A stretch of DNA of 64,000 nucleotides, from positions 188,001-252,000 of the forward strand of contig JAQFVV010000319.1 of the NCBI GenBank assembly GCA_028023455.1, written 5' to 3'. A program made the translations under genes and the position numbers. Position 1 is the first letter of the stretch, and each line of letters starts with the position of its first letter. The notes under the pieces are model-generated. The model saw only the letters and a program-made list of their open reading frames with translations, did not search any database and was not told the DNA's origin. The DNA comes from Epiperipatus broadwayi. Lineage: Eukaryota > Onychophora > Udeonychophora > Euonychophora > Peripatidae. Positions 37,767 to 56,962 of this stretch are shown here, one piece after another.

Positions 37767-38367
37767 TCTATCTGCACATGTATATTTTCGCTAAAGCTTA
37801 AATAAATGTACGTATGTAATTTTAAAAGATTTGGTATTTTAAAGTACTCCAGAAATAAATTAAATAATTAATTATACAGAGCAAGAAACTAATTACTAAA
37901 AATTGCAACAGACCAATTTACCTATTAAGAAGAGTTCACTATATGCTAATTAGTCAAACTGATAAAAAAGTCTATAGAAGACTTAAGTAAGAATTGAAAT
38001 AAAGTTATGTGTAAAAACTAGTGGAAAGATAAACTAGTGAAAGTGATGTTGTTCTAGTAAATAAATAAAGAATAACTCTAGTCAAGAATTTAATTGAACT
38101 ATCTCTGAATTAATGCGTGTGAGCAAATTGAGTAATGACATTTTATAGATATTAAATCTCTAAGGATATTTGAACTTTAAAGAAATCTGAGAGATCTTGT
38201 TCTCAATTAGCAATTAGAAAATTGAACTACTACTACTACTACTATTATTATCATCCTCATTCTCCTCCTCATCATCATAATTATTATTATTAAACTTTAT
38301 TGTTGTTTCTCTTATTTATAATTATAATTATTCAGCTTTTAATTTACTGCATGGCCCTGAATATACT
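37767..38367 (+). repeat. Gypsy-3 3' LTR
   Basis: Diverged direct repeat of 25759-26339. It contains a (CTA)/(ATT) low-complexity block at about 38227-38295 where the 5' LTR has ATT repeats. Confidence 0.75.
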
Positions 38368-38424
38368 ACCTTCTAAATAATTTACCCATTATTATAGTAA
38401 CATGAATGAGAAATCCATGTTGGT

Positions 38425-38745
38425 GAAAATAATGAGTTACTAAACTTTAGAAAGTTATCAATCAATTTTTAAAAATTATATTCGTTATCTATACAAAAAA
38501 GAATAAAACAGAAAAGTTATATTTTTTTATATCATAATTTAAAGAATGAAAAGAATATTTATCAATAAACAAATGTAAAGTCTTGTAACTAGGTTATGAT
38601 AAATCCAGTTTTTGAAAAACATCATTGAATAATTATATGTTAGAAAACAACATTTGGAATATGATAAATCAGAAATGAACAATTAGAGCTGCGTAGTCTT
38701 TTCTAAGCATTAACTGACGAAGCAGTGATCTTATGAAGAAAAAAG
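38425..38745 (+). repeat. Dispersed repeat B, copy 2
   Basis: Diverged copy of 24030-24439, just downstream of the Gypsy-3 3' LTR. It ends near GACGAAGCAGTGATC and is not followed by a ribozyme-like unit. Confidence 0.5.
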
Positions 38746-39400
38746 AAACTACTGGTTAAAACAATTTTCCACCAATAGTTTGGATTGCTTGATTTAATAA
38801 TACCATCAGGAGATAAGTGGGCTATGCCATAAGGCCTACAAATACCTACTGTCCACTGTATCTAATATCAGCAACTCTCAAGAAAGACAAGTACTATCAT
38901 AGTGAACTAACTAAGACTTATTTATATATAAATAGTGAAAGAATGATATCTGCAGACACCATAGTTTCTAAATTTTTCATCAATATAATTATTATAAGGC
39001 TTTATGGAATATCCTATTTTGTATTATATTTATTATACTTAGTAATAATTTATATATTTATTATTAATAAATTTTTAATTTATATTTGATATTAATCAAT
39101 ATAGTTTGTGTTTGCTTATCGAACTAGTTCAAACATGTTGTAATGAATATTTATTGTTATTAATATTCATAACCCTGAGAACTTATGCAATTTACTGAGG
39201 GACATGAAGGGATAATGGTAATAATTTATAAATTGTAATGATCAGGTGTTAATCAGTTTTTCAAAAGTAAACATTCTGTTTAGAAAGTTTGCCATTTTAA
39301 ATATTCATTTTCATTTACTTATTAAAACTAGAAAAACAAATTAAAACATTTAAAACAAGTGTATTGTCTATATAATGCAATTAGAAGATATTTGAACTCA
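38746..39400. other. AT-rich DNA, nothing recognised
   Basis: One 90-codon ORF (38817-39089) is rich in hydrophobic residues and Ile/Tyr, as expected by chance in AT-rich DNA. I do not call it a gene. Confidence 0.4.
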
Positions 39401-39419
39401 GACTTTTAAACTCTCTTCA

Positions 39420-39945
39420 ACTATCCACTTCATCTTATACAACCGATATATATGGTCATCTGTTGCTACAGATCAACATCTTCCACACACAAATATATAT
39501 AATTCATGCTCAGTTTATATTAATATAGCAAATATTCCAACTTTAATTGACAGGCTTTAACCTTCACCCTCCAATTCTTCAATCATCCATATCATTAACA
39601 ATCTGAGGATGGAGCAGTCAAAGCCCTGTGGATTCCAATATTATTGTCATACTCCTACTGACTTTAAGTCACTCTGACTTTTCACATACAGGGCCTTAAT
39701 GTGTCCATTTAAATACACAGAGGAGGAATGGGAAGAAAATAAAGCTGAATCTTTACTATATAGATACAAGTATGTTGTTTATACTGAACTTAGTGTAATT
39801 AGAATAGATTTGAACTCACACTTTCAAGCGCCCTTCAACTCTACACTCCATCTCTTAAATAATCGATACACATGACCACATACATGTGAAAAAATAAATG
39901 ATCTCCAATATACTTAAATTACACCAGCACTCATCATGATCTGGA

Positions 39946-39950
<5 letters not shown>
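39420..39950. repeat. Fragments of the fold-back family of 21846-22369
   Basis: 39520-39630 matches the loop sequence of the fold-back (TTGACAGGCTT, CTCCAA.TCTTCAA, AATCTGA). 39790-39950 matches its left arm (CACATACATGTGAAAAAATAAATGAT, ATCATGATCTGGACTGA pattern). Order and orientation suggest a rearranged copy. Confidence 0.55.

Positions 39951-40012
<62 letters not shown>
39951..40012. repeat. (AT)n microsatellite
   Basis: About 31 AT units lying against the fold-back at 40017. Confidence 0.97.
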
Positions 40013-40016
<4 letters not shown>

Positions 40017-40187
40017 CATTATACAATTACAAATATCCAATAACGCCCTCTGTTTAAAAGTCTATATTTTAATATTAGCAAACTTTAAAATGACATCATT
40101 TAAAATGATATCATTTTAAAGTTTGCTATTATTGAAATATAGACTTTTAAACAGAGGGCATTACTGGATATTTGTAATTGTATAATG
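40017..40187. repeat. Near-perfect fold-back, arms about 80 bp
   Basis: CATTATACAATTAC at the left edge pairs with GTAATTGTATAATG at the right edge. The arms carry AACGCCCTCTGTTTAAAAGTC and its complement. The centre (TGACATCATTTAAAATGATATCA) has almost no loop. No ORF. Confidence 0.88.
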
Positions 40188-40258
40188 GTTTGTATATTTT
40201 TATAAATATTTCAGTTAGTATTAACAGTAACTTTCTTTTCACACATACATATATATAT

Positions 40259-42718
40259 TGTAACCAGTTGGATTACATCACACACACTAATATAGTGTAT
40301 GTGAATATATATATATATATATAAAATAAAGGAAAACTAAAAATAAACACGGACAAAAATTATAGTAGATATTTTCTACATTCATTGAAATAAAAAAAAT
40401 AAATAATAATTCTGATTTAAAATAAAAATTGTTTTATAAATTAAACTTTTAAAAGGTCTGATAAATATTATTTGTAATTCTGATTATGAAATTTAAATAT
40501 AAGCTTGTTTTTTTGATAATTTTTTTTATGTCTATTTTTGAAATCTTTAATTAATTTGTAAATTTTTATTGTCTAAGTGAAAACATCTATATAGATTCCA
40601 AGAGATTAGAGAGATAAAGATAAAATTCTGTTTTCCATCAAAGTGTTGTTAACACTTCAGATGAGTCTATAAAAGGGCTGATGTTGGCTGTAGAAGAGAG
40701 TTGGCAGAATAGCTACCATGAATTGATACAGCTGAAGGCAGGATATTAGATTTAAAAGCTACTAATACTTCCTTCTCAAGAGTTTGAATTCACTTGGAGA
40801 AAATGACCCACTTCTTTGTGCTGTAATTCATAGCCTTAAACAGAGAGGATAGTTGCTTGTCTAAAATTTATTAAATCAAAACAGCTGCTAGCCTGGAACA
40901 ATCCTAGACAGAAAGAAATCAACTTCAGACCAAGATTTTACATGAATTACATACTTTTACCTGATGATGACAACAAGCCCGGAATTATATTTTTTCTGAT
41001 GGGCTAGAAACCAAGCTTACCAAGAGAAAGCTTGAAGAAATTGGTGTACTGATGGTACTGTTCATCTATGGAAGCAGGAAACCACAGATAAATACATTGC
41101 ATGTGTATACAGTGAGTTGTATTTTTTAAATATTCTTATAAAAGACATTTTAACTTCTAACTTAAAGTAAAATTTGCTCCAGTCAAATGTTTAAAAGAGA
41201 GATGATTTGCTATATATATTTTGCTAAGAAATAATTTTCATATTAAAATAAAAAAGAATATATAATTTAAATGCAACCATAATTTTGTTTGAATTAAAAT
41301 CGAAAAAGCAAATCTTTTAAATTGGTCCAGAAACGTTGATAATTAATCAACAAATACCTGTCAAAAATTGACTATACTTTTGAGAACTTATAAATTGAAA
41401 CTAATTTTAAATTGTATCTATATTTTGTTTATACACACGTATAGGTAGGAAATTTATGTATTAGAAAATTGTAATATTGTAACAAGTTTAAATAGATAAA
41501 AGCCAGTGTGTGTATATACATGCACACTCATATATGTACAATTTTAATATTTTTTATTTTTATTAAATGTCAATTCATTTATTGAATATTCATTATATAT
41601 TATAAATCATGCATCTGTGTGCATATATATGTAAACCATAATAATAATTTGAATATATTTTATTATACTTTTTGTAAATTAATGTAATGATTTAAATATT
41701 GAATAGTAATTATGTAAATTGATGTAATAATTTGACTTTTGTACTAACATTGTAAATTACAGTGCAATGACTTTTATTATTGGATACTTTTCAAAATCAG
41801 AACCCTTATAAGACCTTAATCATTTATTTTTTTGTTATTAATAAACTTGTATTTAATTGTTAAAAATTGTTTTCATCATCTCTTGATCACATACAGTAAT
41901 AGATCTTGTGTTCTCTGGGCTAGATTTGAGCATGGGATGAATATATAAATGGAGGTTGGATGGGTTATTTAGTGCTTTGGGGCATCCAGAGATGATCAAT
42001 TATCATCCTGGTTGGTGCAAAAGAGGATACTCTTTAAAGCCCATGCACTATCTTTTATTTTAGTTTAGCCTTATTAGAAATTAAGTTTATAGTTGGCCAA
42101 TACTAGTGGCCAGAGCATTGATGATGATCAGCATGTTTTAAATGTCCCAGCATTATTGTTTAGATTTTTTGATTCTTATGTATTTTGATGGATGAGCACT
42201 TAAATGGTGCATCTATGTTATGTTTAAATAATTGCCTAAGGTGGCAAAGAATCAGTAGTTAGCCTGGTCTACAGAAGACCCATTTCCAATCCAGTCACAT
42301 GGTTGACTGTTGATTTATATTTTTTATTGTTCAAATCCAGCCTTAAGATGGACTGTTGATTTATAGTACTGATTTATTTTATTCCCATCAATGATGATGA
42401 TGGATGGTTATTTCTCGAGTATTTACTCATACTTATTTTGACTTATTGATAATGCTGTTTGATATATAATTGATGTATAGTCTTTTTAGTTGCTCTTCTG
42501 AGTTAGCTGGCTGATCTCTCAATGCTCTCAGAGATCTCTTGATCTCATGCTCCTCTCAAATATTTTTGTACTTATATTTAATATTATAAATTATTTATAT
42601 ATTAAATTTTGAATGGACTGGGGTAGATGATGATTTTTCATCACCCCAGTTCAAACATGTTCCCATCACCCAGTTCACCACCTTCCATATTTCAATAACG
42701 CACCCCATCCCGTTACCA
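40259..42718 (+). repeat. Candidate 2.46 kb solo LTR
   Basis: It begins TGTAACCAG and ends GTTACCA, both edges against (AT) with TATAT on each side. It has a TATA box at 40668-40675, about 410 nt in, and AATAAA at 41840-41845. No coding. The size and (AT) setting parallel the Gypsy-1 LTR, but there is no sequence match to it. An alternative is a noncoding first exon of a host gene: the stretch after the TATA box to about 41110 is less AT-rich and ends at a donor-like CAGTGAGT. Confidence 0.4.
40668..40675 (+). promoter_or_regulatory. TATA box
   Basis: GTCTATAAAAGGGCTG is a strong core-promoter match. A transcript would start near 40700. Confidence 0.5.
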
Positions 42719-42719
42719 T

Positions 42720-50919
<8,200 letters not shown>

Positions 50920-52285
50920 TTTACTTTCATGGCATTTGTATAAAGGCTATACCAACTGCTGGACAGATATGCTGGCAAATTCAATTTGGCCATCAACCCA
51001 GACAAATCTGTGGTCTGGAAAATTAGTAGGGGTGTTACAGTACCATCAAGATATATGGGAAATCCACAGAAATTCCATGGGTTCCCAATGGCCCTTTCCA
51101 AAACAGCAATAAGGAGGGCCATCCAGCAGGATTTTTTGGACAAAACCAAAAAGGTAACAAACTCCCTTTCAATGATCTCCCTCTCACTCCCAGGAAAGGT
51201 GGCATTGCAAAATATGATGGTGTTTCCACATATAAATTACTACTTGCCCATCTTCAAACCGACCAAGGGATTTCAGGATGCTATAAATTCAGCCTGCACC
51301 AAGATGATGTGGAAGAGAAAAACTGTAGCCATCAGTCTGGTCAAGGTGCAGAGCCCACATGATCTGAATGAACTTGGTCTCCATGCTGTCAAGGTGTTTT
51401 TTGTTCAAAGAGCATTCTCAATGCTCAGAAAAATCCACAATAAAAGAGAAATGGATCAGAGTTAAGACACTGTGGAGCCCACAGATACACCACCACCCAT
51501 ATCCAGTAAATGGATCAAAGAGCTTCAAGATCCACTACGGACTATATTTTCAGTTACTGAGAAAATAGAGAAAGCTAAGCAAACATACTGGGAAGTATAC
51601 AAACTTCTTTTCCCAAATCATAACCCATTATCTACCCAATTAAGACTGTCTGTAAAAAATGCTCAGGAAGTCAAGATACTGGTGGATAGGACCAAAGTTG
51701 GTTGATTTTATAATCAAGTTTAACTTGTCCTCTTTGCCCACCAGTCACTTTTTGGTGATGCAAAGAGGATTTTTTCAAATAAGCCCTATGTGTAAGCTTT
51801 GTAATATGCATGAAGAAACACTGGAGCACATCCTTTATGCCTGCTCATACTTGAGTTGCACTAGAAACAAAATTATTGCAAGCATTTCCTCTGCCTGTGA
51901 CAATGTTCTGTCAATTGATCAAGCAATTAAAGAAGGAAACTATGCAACTATCAGGCTAGCAGCATGGCTACTACATGCCTTATGGATCACCAGGTGTCAA
52001 CTTCTCTTCAGACAAGAACATAGTGATCCTTGGAGAACTTTTAAAACAATACTAATGAGCATGATGAAAAGAGATCGCCTCGTTGTGACAGAGCTTCTCT
52101 TTGTAGACATATGGGCACAGATTAACATATGTGATGATGAGACGACATCTCAGACTACTGCACTGAATATTATGATGACAATGCCACATAGATTGTTTGC
52201 AAAACTTTGAACTTCTATTTGAAACTATTGTAATTACCAAATGTAGCTACCTGACACTGTAAATTTTTTCTTAATAAAAAAATAC
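50920..52285 (+). pseudogene. 5'-truncated LINE: RT C-terminus and zf-RVT domain
   Basis: A non-LTR retrotransposon ORF2 fragment. It opens inside the RT (LYQLLDRYAGKFNLAINPDKSVVW), continues through the thumb (SLPGKVALQNMMVFPHINYY, CTKMMWKR) and ends with a zinc-binding CKLCNMHEETLEHILYAC (C-x2-C-x8-H-x4-C, typical zf-RVT) and a C-terminal tail to TGA at 52208-52210. TAA at 51463-51465 interrupts one frame and a 1-nt shift near 51700 moves to the next. AATAAA at 52273-52278 is followed by an A-rich end. 5' truncation at about 50920 is the usual product of target-primed reverse transcription. The clade is not resolved. Confidence 0.82.
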
Positions 52286-52849
52286 TAGTAATTTCATGAG
52301 AAATCATAAATTAAATTTTTATTAAATAATTAAGCTACAAAAAAGATATAACTGAATGAATCCTGGTTAGATTATTTGATTTGAATATGATTTGATTTCT
52401 ATTTTTATTTGGTAACATTTGGTTCATATTATTATTAAATTTTATTATTTAATAATGTCGTTTGAATTAATTTCTTAATTTTTCCATTTCTTGTTATACA
52501 TTTCTCCTATTTATGCGATTATATATGTACAGGTTACGGATATCTAATTCTTGTTCTCATTATGCTAATTACCCTGACATGATTCTGAGATAATATTTTG
52601 CAAAAAGAGGAATTAAGCTTTCCATTAGTCATTCCTTTAGAATTGGAGACACCATCTAAGAGAAATTTGTTTATCCAGAAATAAAATAAATGATTTCCAT
52701 TTCCGTAATGCATTTATTAATTAGTACTTTTGTGCTTAGCTCTAGTAACATTACATTAGACTAATTTGTTAATTGCAAATGGTGCAAGAGTGCTTATCTA
52801 TATATAAACATATTTTTGGGTGCATCTGAGTTAAAAAATTTAAACATTA
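52286..52849. other. AT-rich DNA, nothing recognised
   Basis: No gene or repeat seen. Confidence 0.4.
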
Positions 52850-53139
52850 ATATACCAATGTTTCGACTTGATCACACAAGTCAGCTACTGGGCAATAAAA
52901 GGTAGAAAGATGGTTGTAGGGGAACTACAATTACTGAGTTGAAAAAAATGTTACAGTTCCACCAATAGTAAAAATGTTAAATTAAAAATGCTTTCTAATT
53001 TTTTTTTCCAAATAGGAGGAAGTTTGTATGTATGAATCTCACTTATTGATACAATCTGGTCATTTAAGTATCTCAGGATTCTCTGATTTTACACTGGTAG
53101 AGATTATCACATCTGGATATGATCCTGGTACTATAACGT
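52850..53139 (-). pseudogene. PLE-3 tail, minus-strand copy
   Basis: Reverse complement matches 19235-19500: AGTACCAGGATCATA, CCAGATGTG, TAATCTCTACCAGTG, GAGATACTTAAA and CTTCCTCCTATTTGG occur in the same order, then the tail with GCTGACTTGTGTGATCAAG followed by TCGAAAC (about 52886-52861). The reading frame is lost. It contains only the last part of the GIY-YIG domain and the 3' end. Confidence 0.75.
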
Positions 53140-53205
53140 TTTTTTCAAATCAGTGATTGTAGAGCACCTACAACAGTCTTTCTGCCTTTTATCACCCAGT
53201 ATGTG
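53140..53205 (+). pseudogene. PLE-3 tail, plus-strand fragment (head-to-head)
   Basis: TTCAAATCAGTGATTGTAG and CTTTTATCACCCAGTA match 19430-19475 on the plus strand, directly adjoining the minus copy. The two form another head-to-head PLE pair. Confidence 0.65.
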
Positions 53206-53357
53206 TGTGTGTAATTGCAAATATCAGATTACTATATTACTAATCGTAAGATTTCTTGCAAATGAGGTGAACTTTCATTAAAATTAGTGATGGGTATATG
53301 TTTAACTGAGTTCCATTTCAAGTAATCGTATCACTACTTAAATATGAAATACATTTT

Positions 53358-53466
<109 letters not shown>

Positions 53467-53535
53467 CAAACTAACCAAAGAAAATACATATAAAAACAAA
53501 ACAAAAACAACTTATAAATCCAATAAATAATATTA

Positions 53536-53565
53536 TATTTCAACCAGAGGACTGGTTTTCATCAG
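53536..53565 (-). ncRNA. Hammerhead-like motif, PLE-2 left arm
   Basis: Minus-strand CTGATGA (53565-53559), then A, AACCAG, loop TCCT, CTGGTT, GAAA (53541-53538). Stem II is a perfect 6 bp with one extra A after the core. Stem III and stem I are AT-only and not convincing. Confidence 0.6.
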
Positions 53566-54431
53566 AAAGAAAAAATACACAGTAAAATGGCGATAATCAA
53601 AAATTACAGATTTGGTAAAAGATTAAAATTTTTTAACAAAACCCCCCTGATTGGTCACAAAATCTAACACAGAATATCTACCCAATCAATGACAAAATTC
53701 AAACAAAAAAAGTAAAAAAAAAGAACAAAACTACATTCCCTCCTAATCAAGCTTAAATTCTATTTAAATTAAAATAAATATAAAAATAAAAAATCCAAAA
53801 TTAAAATATACATATGTGCATACATAGAAAAATTAGACTATGCTCACATACAAAAAATAGCTGTGCTAACATTAATATTCATTAAAAACTAAAATACTTA
53901 TACATTTTAATCAAAAATTATAGTTAGTGCAAAGTACAATAATTTATAATAACTAATTATTTATCTATATACCAATTAAACACAGATATTAAACATCCAT
54001 ATAACCAATCATTACATAAAAAACCTCATATAAGAAAATTTTCACATAAAAAACTCACATATAGAAATCATTTAGGAGACCAGGTAACCCAGAGATGTAA
54101 TAGTTCCAGTGTTTAAATTCAATCCATGTGGTTCTAAGGTCTTGAATTTAAAAACAAAAAAAACTTTCCTTTTGTTTCCTCTTCCTTGAAGAAGAAAAAC
54201 CTTCCTGAAGAATCACTACTTTTAAATCATCAATTGAATGATTCGGTAAGTTAAAATGTTTTGAAACCGGTCTATCTTTATTCTTATGCAAAATGTCAAA
54301 TCTATGATTAGTCATTCTGACATTTAAACTATTTGCTGACTCACCTATATACTGGTTTAAACATCTACTACACTATCAAATATTTCAAATTAACACTTTT
54401 ACATGTAACATAATTAGGAATATACCATTTA

Positions 54432-54945
54432 ATGTTACTATCACTTAGAGATATACTTGGCAAAACAAATTTTATTAGTAGTTCTGTACAGGTAAAAGGG
54501 TGTTCTCCATGTGAGGATAAAAGATGTTTTACATGTAAACATATTGTTGTGACAAAAGTGGTCTTTAGTACTAAGAATCGTAACTTTAAATGGTATATTC
54601 CTAATTATGTTACATGTAAAAGTGTTAATTTGATATATTTGATAGAGTGTAGTAGATGTTTAAACCAGTATATAGGTGAGTCAGCAAATAGTTTACATGT
54701 CAGAATGACTAATCATAGATTTGACATTTTGCATAAGAATAAAGATATACCAGTTTCAAAACATTTTAACTTACTGAATCATTCAGTTGATGATTTAAAA
54801 GTAGTGATTCTTCAGGAAGGTTTTCTTCTACAAGGGAGAGGAAACAAAAGGAGAGTTTTTTATTTTTAAATTCAAGACCTTAGAACCACATGGATTGAAT
54901 TTAAACACTAGAACTATTACATCTCTGGGTTACCTGGTTTCCTAA
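54432..54945 (+). pseudogene. PLE-2 Cys-rich linker + GIY-YIG endonuclease C-terminus
   Basis: A 5'-truncated PLE ORF (open to 54869). It shows the cysteine cluster CSPCEDKRCFTCK, TCKSVNLIYLIECSRC, YIGES, then RMTNHRFDI and SKHFN, i.e. the GIY-YIG nuclease with YLI and YIG both kept, and catalytic R and H. A 2-nt loss in a T run near 54860 (compared with the left arm) shifts the frame; the true C-terminus (KFKTLEPHGLNLN, then SLGYLVS) runs on to TAA at about 54945. The RT part is absent, so it is not autonomous. Confidence 0.85.
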
Positions 54946-55457
54946 ATGATTTCTATATGTGAGTTTTTTATGTGAAAATTTTCTTATATGAGGTTTTTTA
55001 TGTAAATATTGGTTATATGGATGTTTAATATCTGTGTTTAATTGGTATATAGATAAAAATTAGTTATTATAAATTATTGTACTTTGCACTAACTATAATT
55101 TTTGATTAAAATGTATAAGTATTTTAGTTTTTAATGAATATTAATGTTAGCACAGCTATTTTTTGAATGTGAGCATAGTCTAATTTTTCTATGTATGCAC
55201 ATATGTATATTTTAATTTTTAATTTTGGATTTTTTATTTTTATATTTATTTTAATTTAAATAGAATTTAAGCTTGATTAGGAGGGAATGTAGTTTTTTTT
55301 CTTTTTTTTTCTTTTTTTGTTTGAATTTTGTCATTGATTGGGTAGATATTCTGTGTGAGATTTTGTGACCAATCAGGGGGGTTTTGTTAAAAAATTTTAA
55401 TCTTTTACCAAATCTGTAATTTTTGATTATCGCCATTTTACTGTGTATTTTTTCTTT

Positions 55458-55487
55458 CTGATGAAAACCAGTCCTCTGGTTGAAATA
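55458..55487 (+). ncRNA. Hammerhead-like motif, PLE-2 right arm
   Basis: CTGATGA 55458-55464, A, AACCAG/CTGGTT stem II with TCCT loop (55466-55481), GAAA 55482-55485. Identical core in both arms. PLEs of many animals are known to carry hammerheads near their ends (Cervera and de la Pena), so this is expected in kind. Confidence 0.62.
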
Positions 55488-55538
55488 TAATATTATTTAT
55501 TGGATTTATAAGTTTTTTTTATATATATATATATATTG

Positions 55539-55776
55539 AAGCAGTCAATCTTAGCTTAAGATTGTGCTTCATGGTTCCATCTACTAACCTGTGTTCAAAC
55601 CCTATATCCCATCCCACTGCTTTTATCATGTATATATATTTTATGTATATATTTGAGATGCGCACCTAAGTTATAAAATTTTAACTTTTAAATTAGCATT
55701 TTTATTATTATTAATTTTATGTTTATTAATTCTTTTTATTAAAATACATAGGTGCTGCTCAAATATATATATATAT
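55539..55776. other. Short region with possible SINE relic
   Basis: TGTTCAAACCC (about 55591-55601) resembles a tRNA B box. No A box is convincing. AT runs lie at both sides. Confidence 0.25.
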
Positions 55777-55914
55777 ATGAAAAATAAAATCAAGTTAAAA
55801 ACTTGTTAATGCTTGTATTTATGTCAACAGATGGCGTTCTACCAAAAACACCGTCAAGCGTATTTCGTTTACATAAACGTCAGAGAATGCATTCATTATC
55901 TCTAACTTTAATTC

Positions 55915-55960
55915 CACTTTCAGATCATGATTTCAAGATATTTGCTATTGTCAGTGAAAG
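55915..55960 (-). ncRNA. Family 2 hammerhead, copy A (core mutated)
   Basis: Core reads CTGACAA (55954-55948) instead of CTGATGA and stem II is disrupted (AGC against TCT). GAAA and ATCATGATC are kept. Predicted inactive. Confidence 0.7.
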
Positions 55961-56315
55961 ACAGGAATAAGAACTAGATCTAAACACAAACTCTGAGCGT
56001 TTATGAAGCAGTTTCTATTCAGCTTGCAAGCGTGAATTTTTTAGACACGTTAATGTCTTCAAACTCAGCATAGCAAGCCAGATAGCTACATGGGTCTGAT
56101 ATCAGTTCAGCATCACCACATAGTAGAATCCTCTGTAATATATATCATTGCAAGAAAGACCTCAAAGGGACATTTATGAAAAACAAAATCAAGTTAAAAA
56201 CTTGTTAACGCTTGTATTTATGTCAACAGATGGCGTTCTACCAAAAACTCCATCAAGCGTATTTCGTTTACATAAATGTCAGAGAATGCATTCACTATCT
56301 CTAACTTTAATTCTA

Positions 56316-56359
56316 CTTTCAGATCATGATTTCAAGCTATTTGCTATCATCAGTGAAAG
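56316..56359 (-). ncRNA. Family 2 hammerhead ribozyme, copy B (core intact)
   Basis: Minus strand: stem I CTTTCA (56359-56354), CTGATGA (56353-56347), stem II AGC/GCT inside TAGCAAATAGCTT with a T-T mismatch next to the core, GAAA (56333-56330), TCATGATC (56329-56322), stem I TGAAAG (56321-56316), perfectly complementary to CTTTCA. Predicted cleavage after C at 56322 (ATC site). Stem III ATCATGAT is self-complementary. Confidence 0.78.
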
Positions 56360-56545
56360 ACAGGAATAAGAACTAGATCTAAACACAAACTCAGCGTTTA
56401 TGAAACAGTTTCTATTCAGCTTGCAAGCGTGAATTTTTTAGACACATTAATGTCTTCGAACTCAGCATAGCAAGCCAGATAGCTACATGGGTCTGATATC
56501 AGTTCAGCATCACCACATAGTAGAAGCTTCTGCAATATATATCAT

Positions 56546-56962
56546 TGGTAGAACGCCATCTGTTGACATAAATACAAGTGTTAACAAGTTTTTAACTTGA
56601 TTTTGTTTTTCATAAATGTACCTTGGAGGTCTTTCTTGCAATGATATATATTTCAGAGGCTTCTACTATGTGGTGATGCTGAACTGATATCAGACCCATG
56701 TAACTATCTGGCTTGCTATGCTGAGTTCGAAGACATTAACATGTCTAATAAATTCACGCTTGCAAGCTGAATAGAAACTGTTTCATAAACGCTCAGAGTT
56801 TGTGTTTAGATCAATTCTTATTCCTGTCTTTCACTGATGATAGCAAATAGCTTGAAATCATGATCTGAAAGTGGAATTAAAGTTAGAGATAGTGAATGCA
56901 TTCTCTGACATTTATGTAAACGAAATATGCTTGACGGTGTTTTTGGTAGAATGCCATCTGTT

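Larger units (their letters stand above)
25759..38367 (+). mobile_element. Gypsy-3: old degenerate Ty3/Gypsy with nested insertions
   Basis: Two diverged direct repeats (25759-26339 and 37767-38367) flank gag and pol remnants on the plus strand in the order primer site, gag start, zinc knuckle, protease, RT, RNase H, integrase. The gag start is cut by the hammerhead-repeat cluster. The integrase is cut between 30900 and 37348 by a solo LTR that in turn carries Gypsy-2. Protein remnants resemble Gypsy-2 in the same order, so both belong to one lineage. Stops and frame changes are spread through all domains. Of the three Gypsy elements here it looks the oldest, by decay and by being the outermost layer. 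Confidence 0.8.
53509..55514. mobile_element. PLE-2 head-to-head pair (2 kb inverted repeat)
   Basis: The left arm 53509-54431 (minus) is an inverted copy of 54587-55514 (plus); paired positions sum to about 109020. The central 155 bp belongs only to the longer plus copy. Each arm carries the nuclease C-terminus, a long 3' UTR and a hammerhead-like motif at its outer end. (AT)n lies outside both ends (53379-53465 and 55522-55538). The same geometry as PLE-1. Confidence 0.88.
55777..56545 (-). mobile_element. Hammerhead repeat family 2, minus-strand array (2 units)
   Basis: Two tandem units with a period of about 399 bp (ATGAAAAA at 55777 and at 56176). Each carries, on the minus strand, CCCATGTAGCTATCTGG, the box GCTGAGTTTGAAGACATT..GTGTCT, CACGCTTGCAAGC, the hammerhead, and a tail with GCCATCTGTTGACATAAATAC. 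No ORF of note (a 73-codon plus-strand frame at 56148-56369 runs over the repeat). Left edge at (AT). Confidence 0.78.

Noticed and set aside
38707-38745. CTGACGA followed by GAAAC 25 nt later
   Set aside because: CTGACGA fits the consensus, but no stem II can be formed between the two.
40966-41010. CTGATGATG and CTGATGGGCTAGAAAC strings
   Set aside because: Neither gives a core with a paired stem II.
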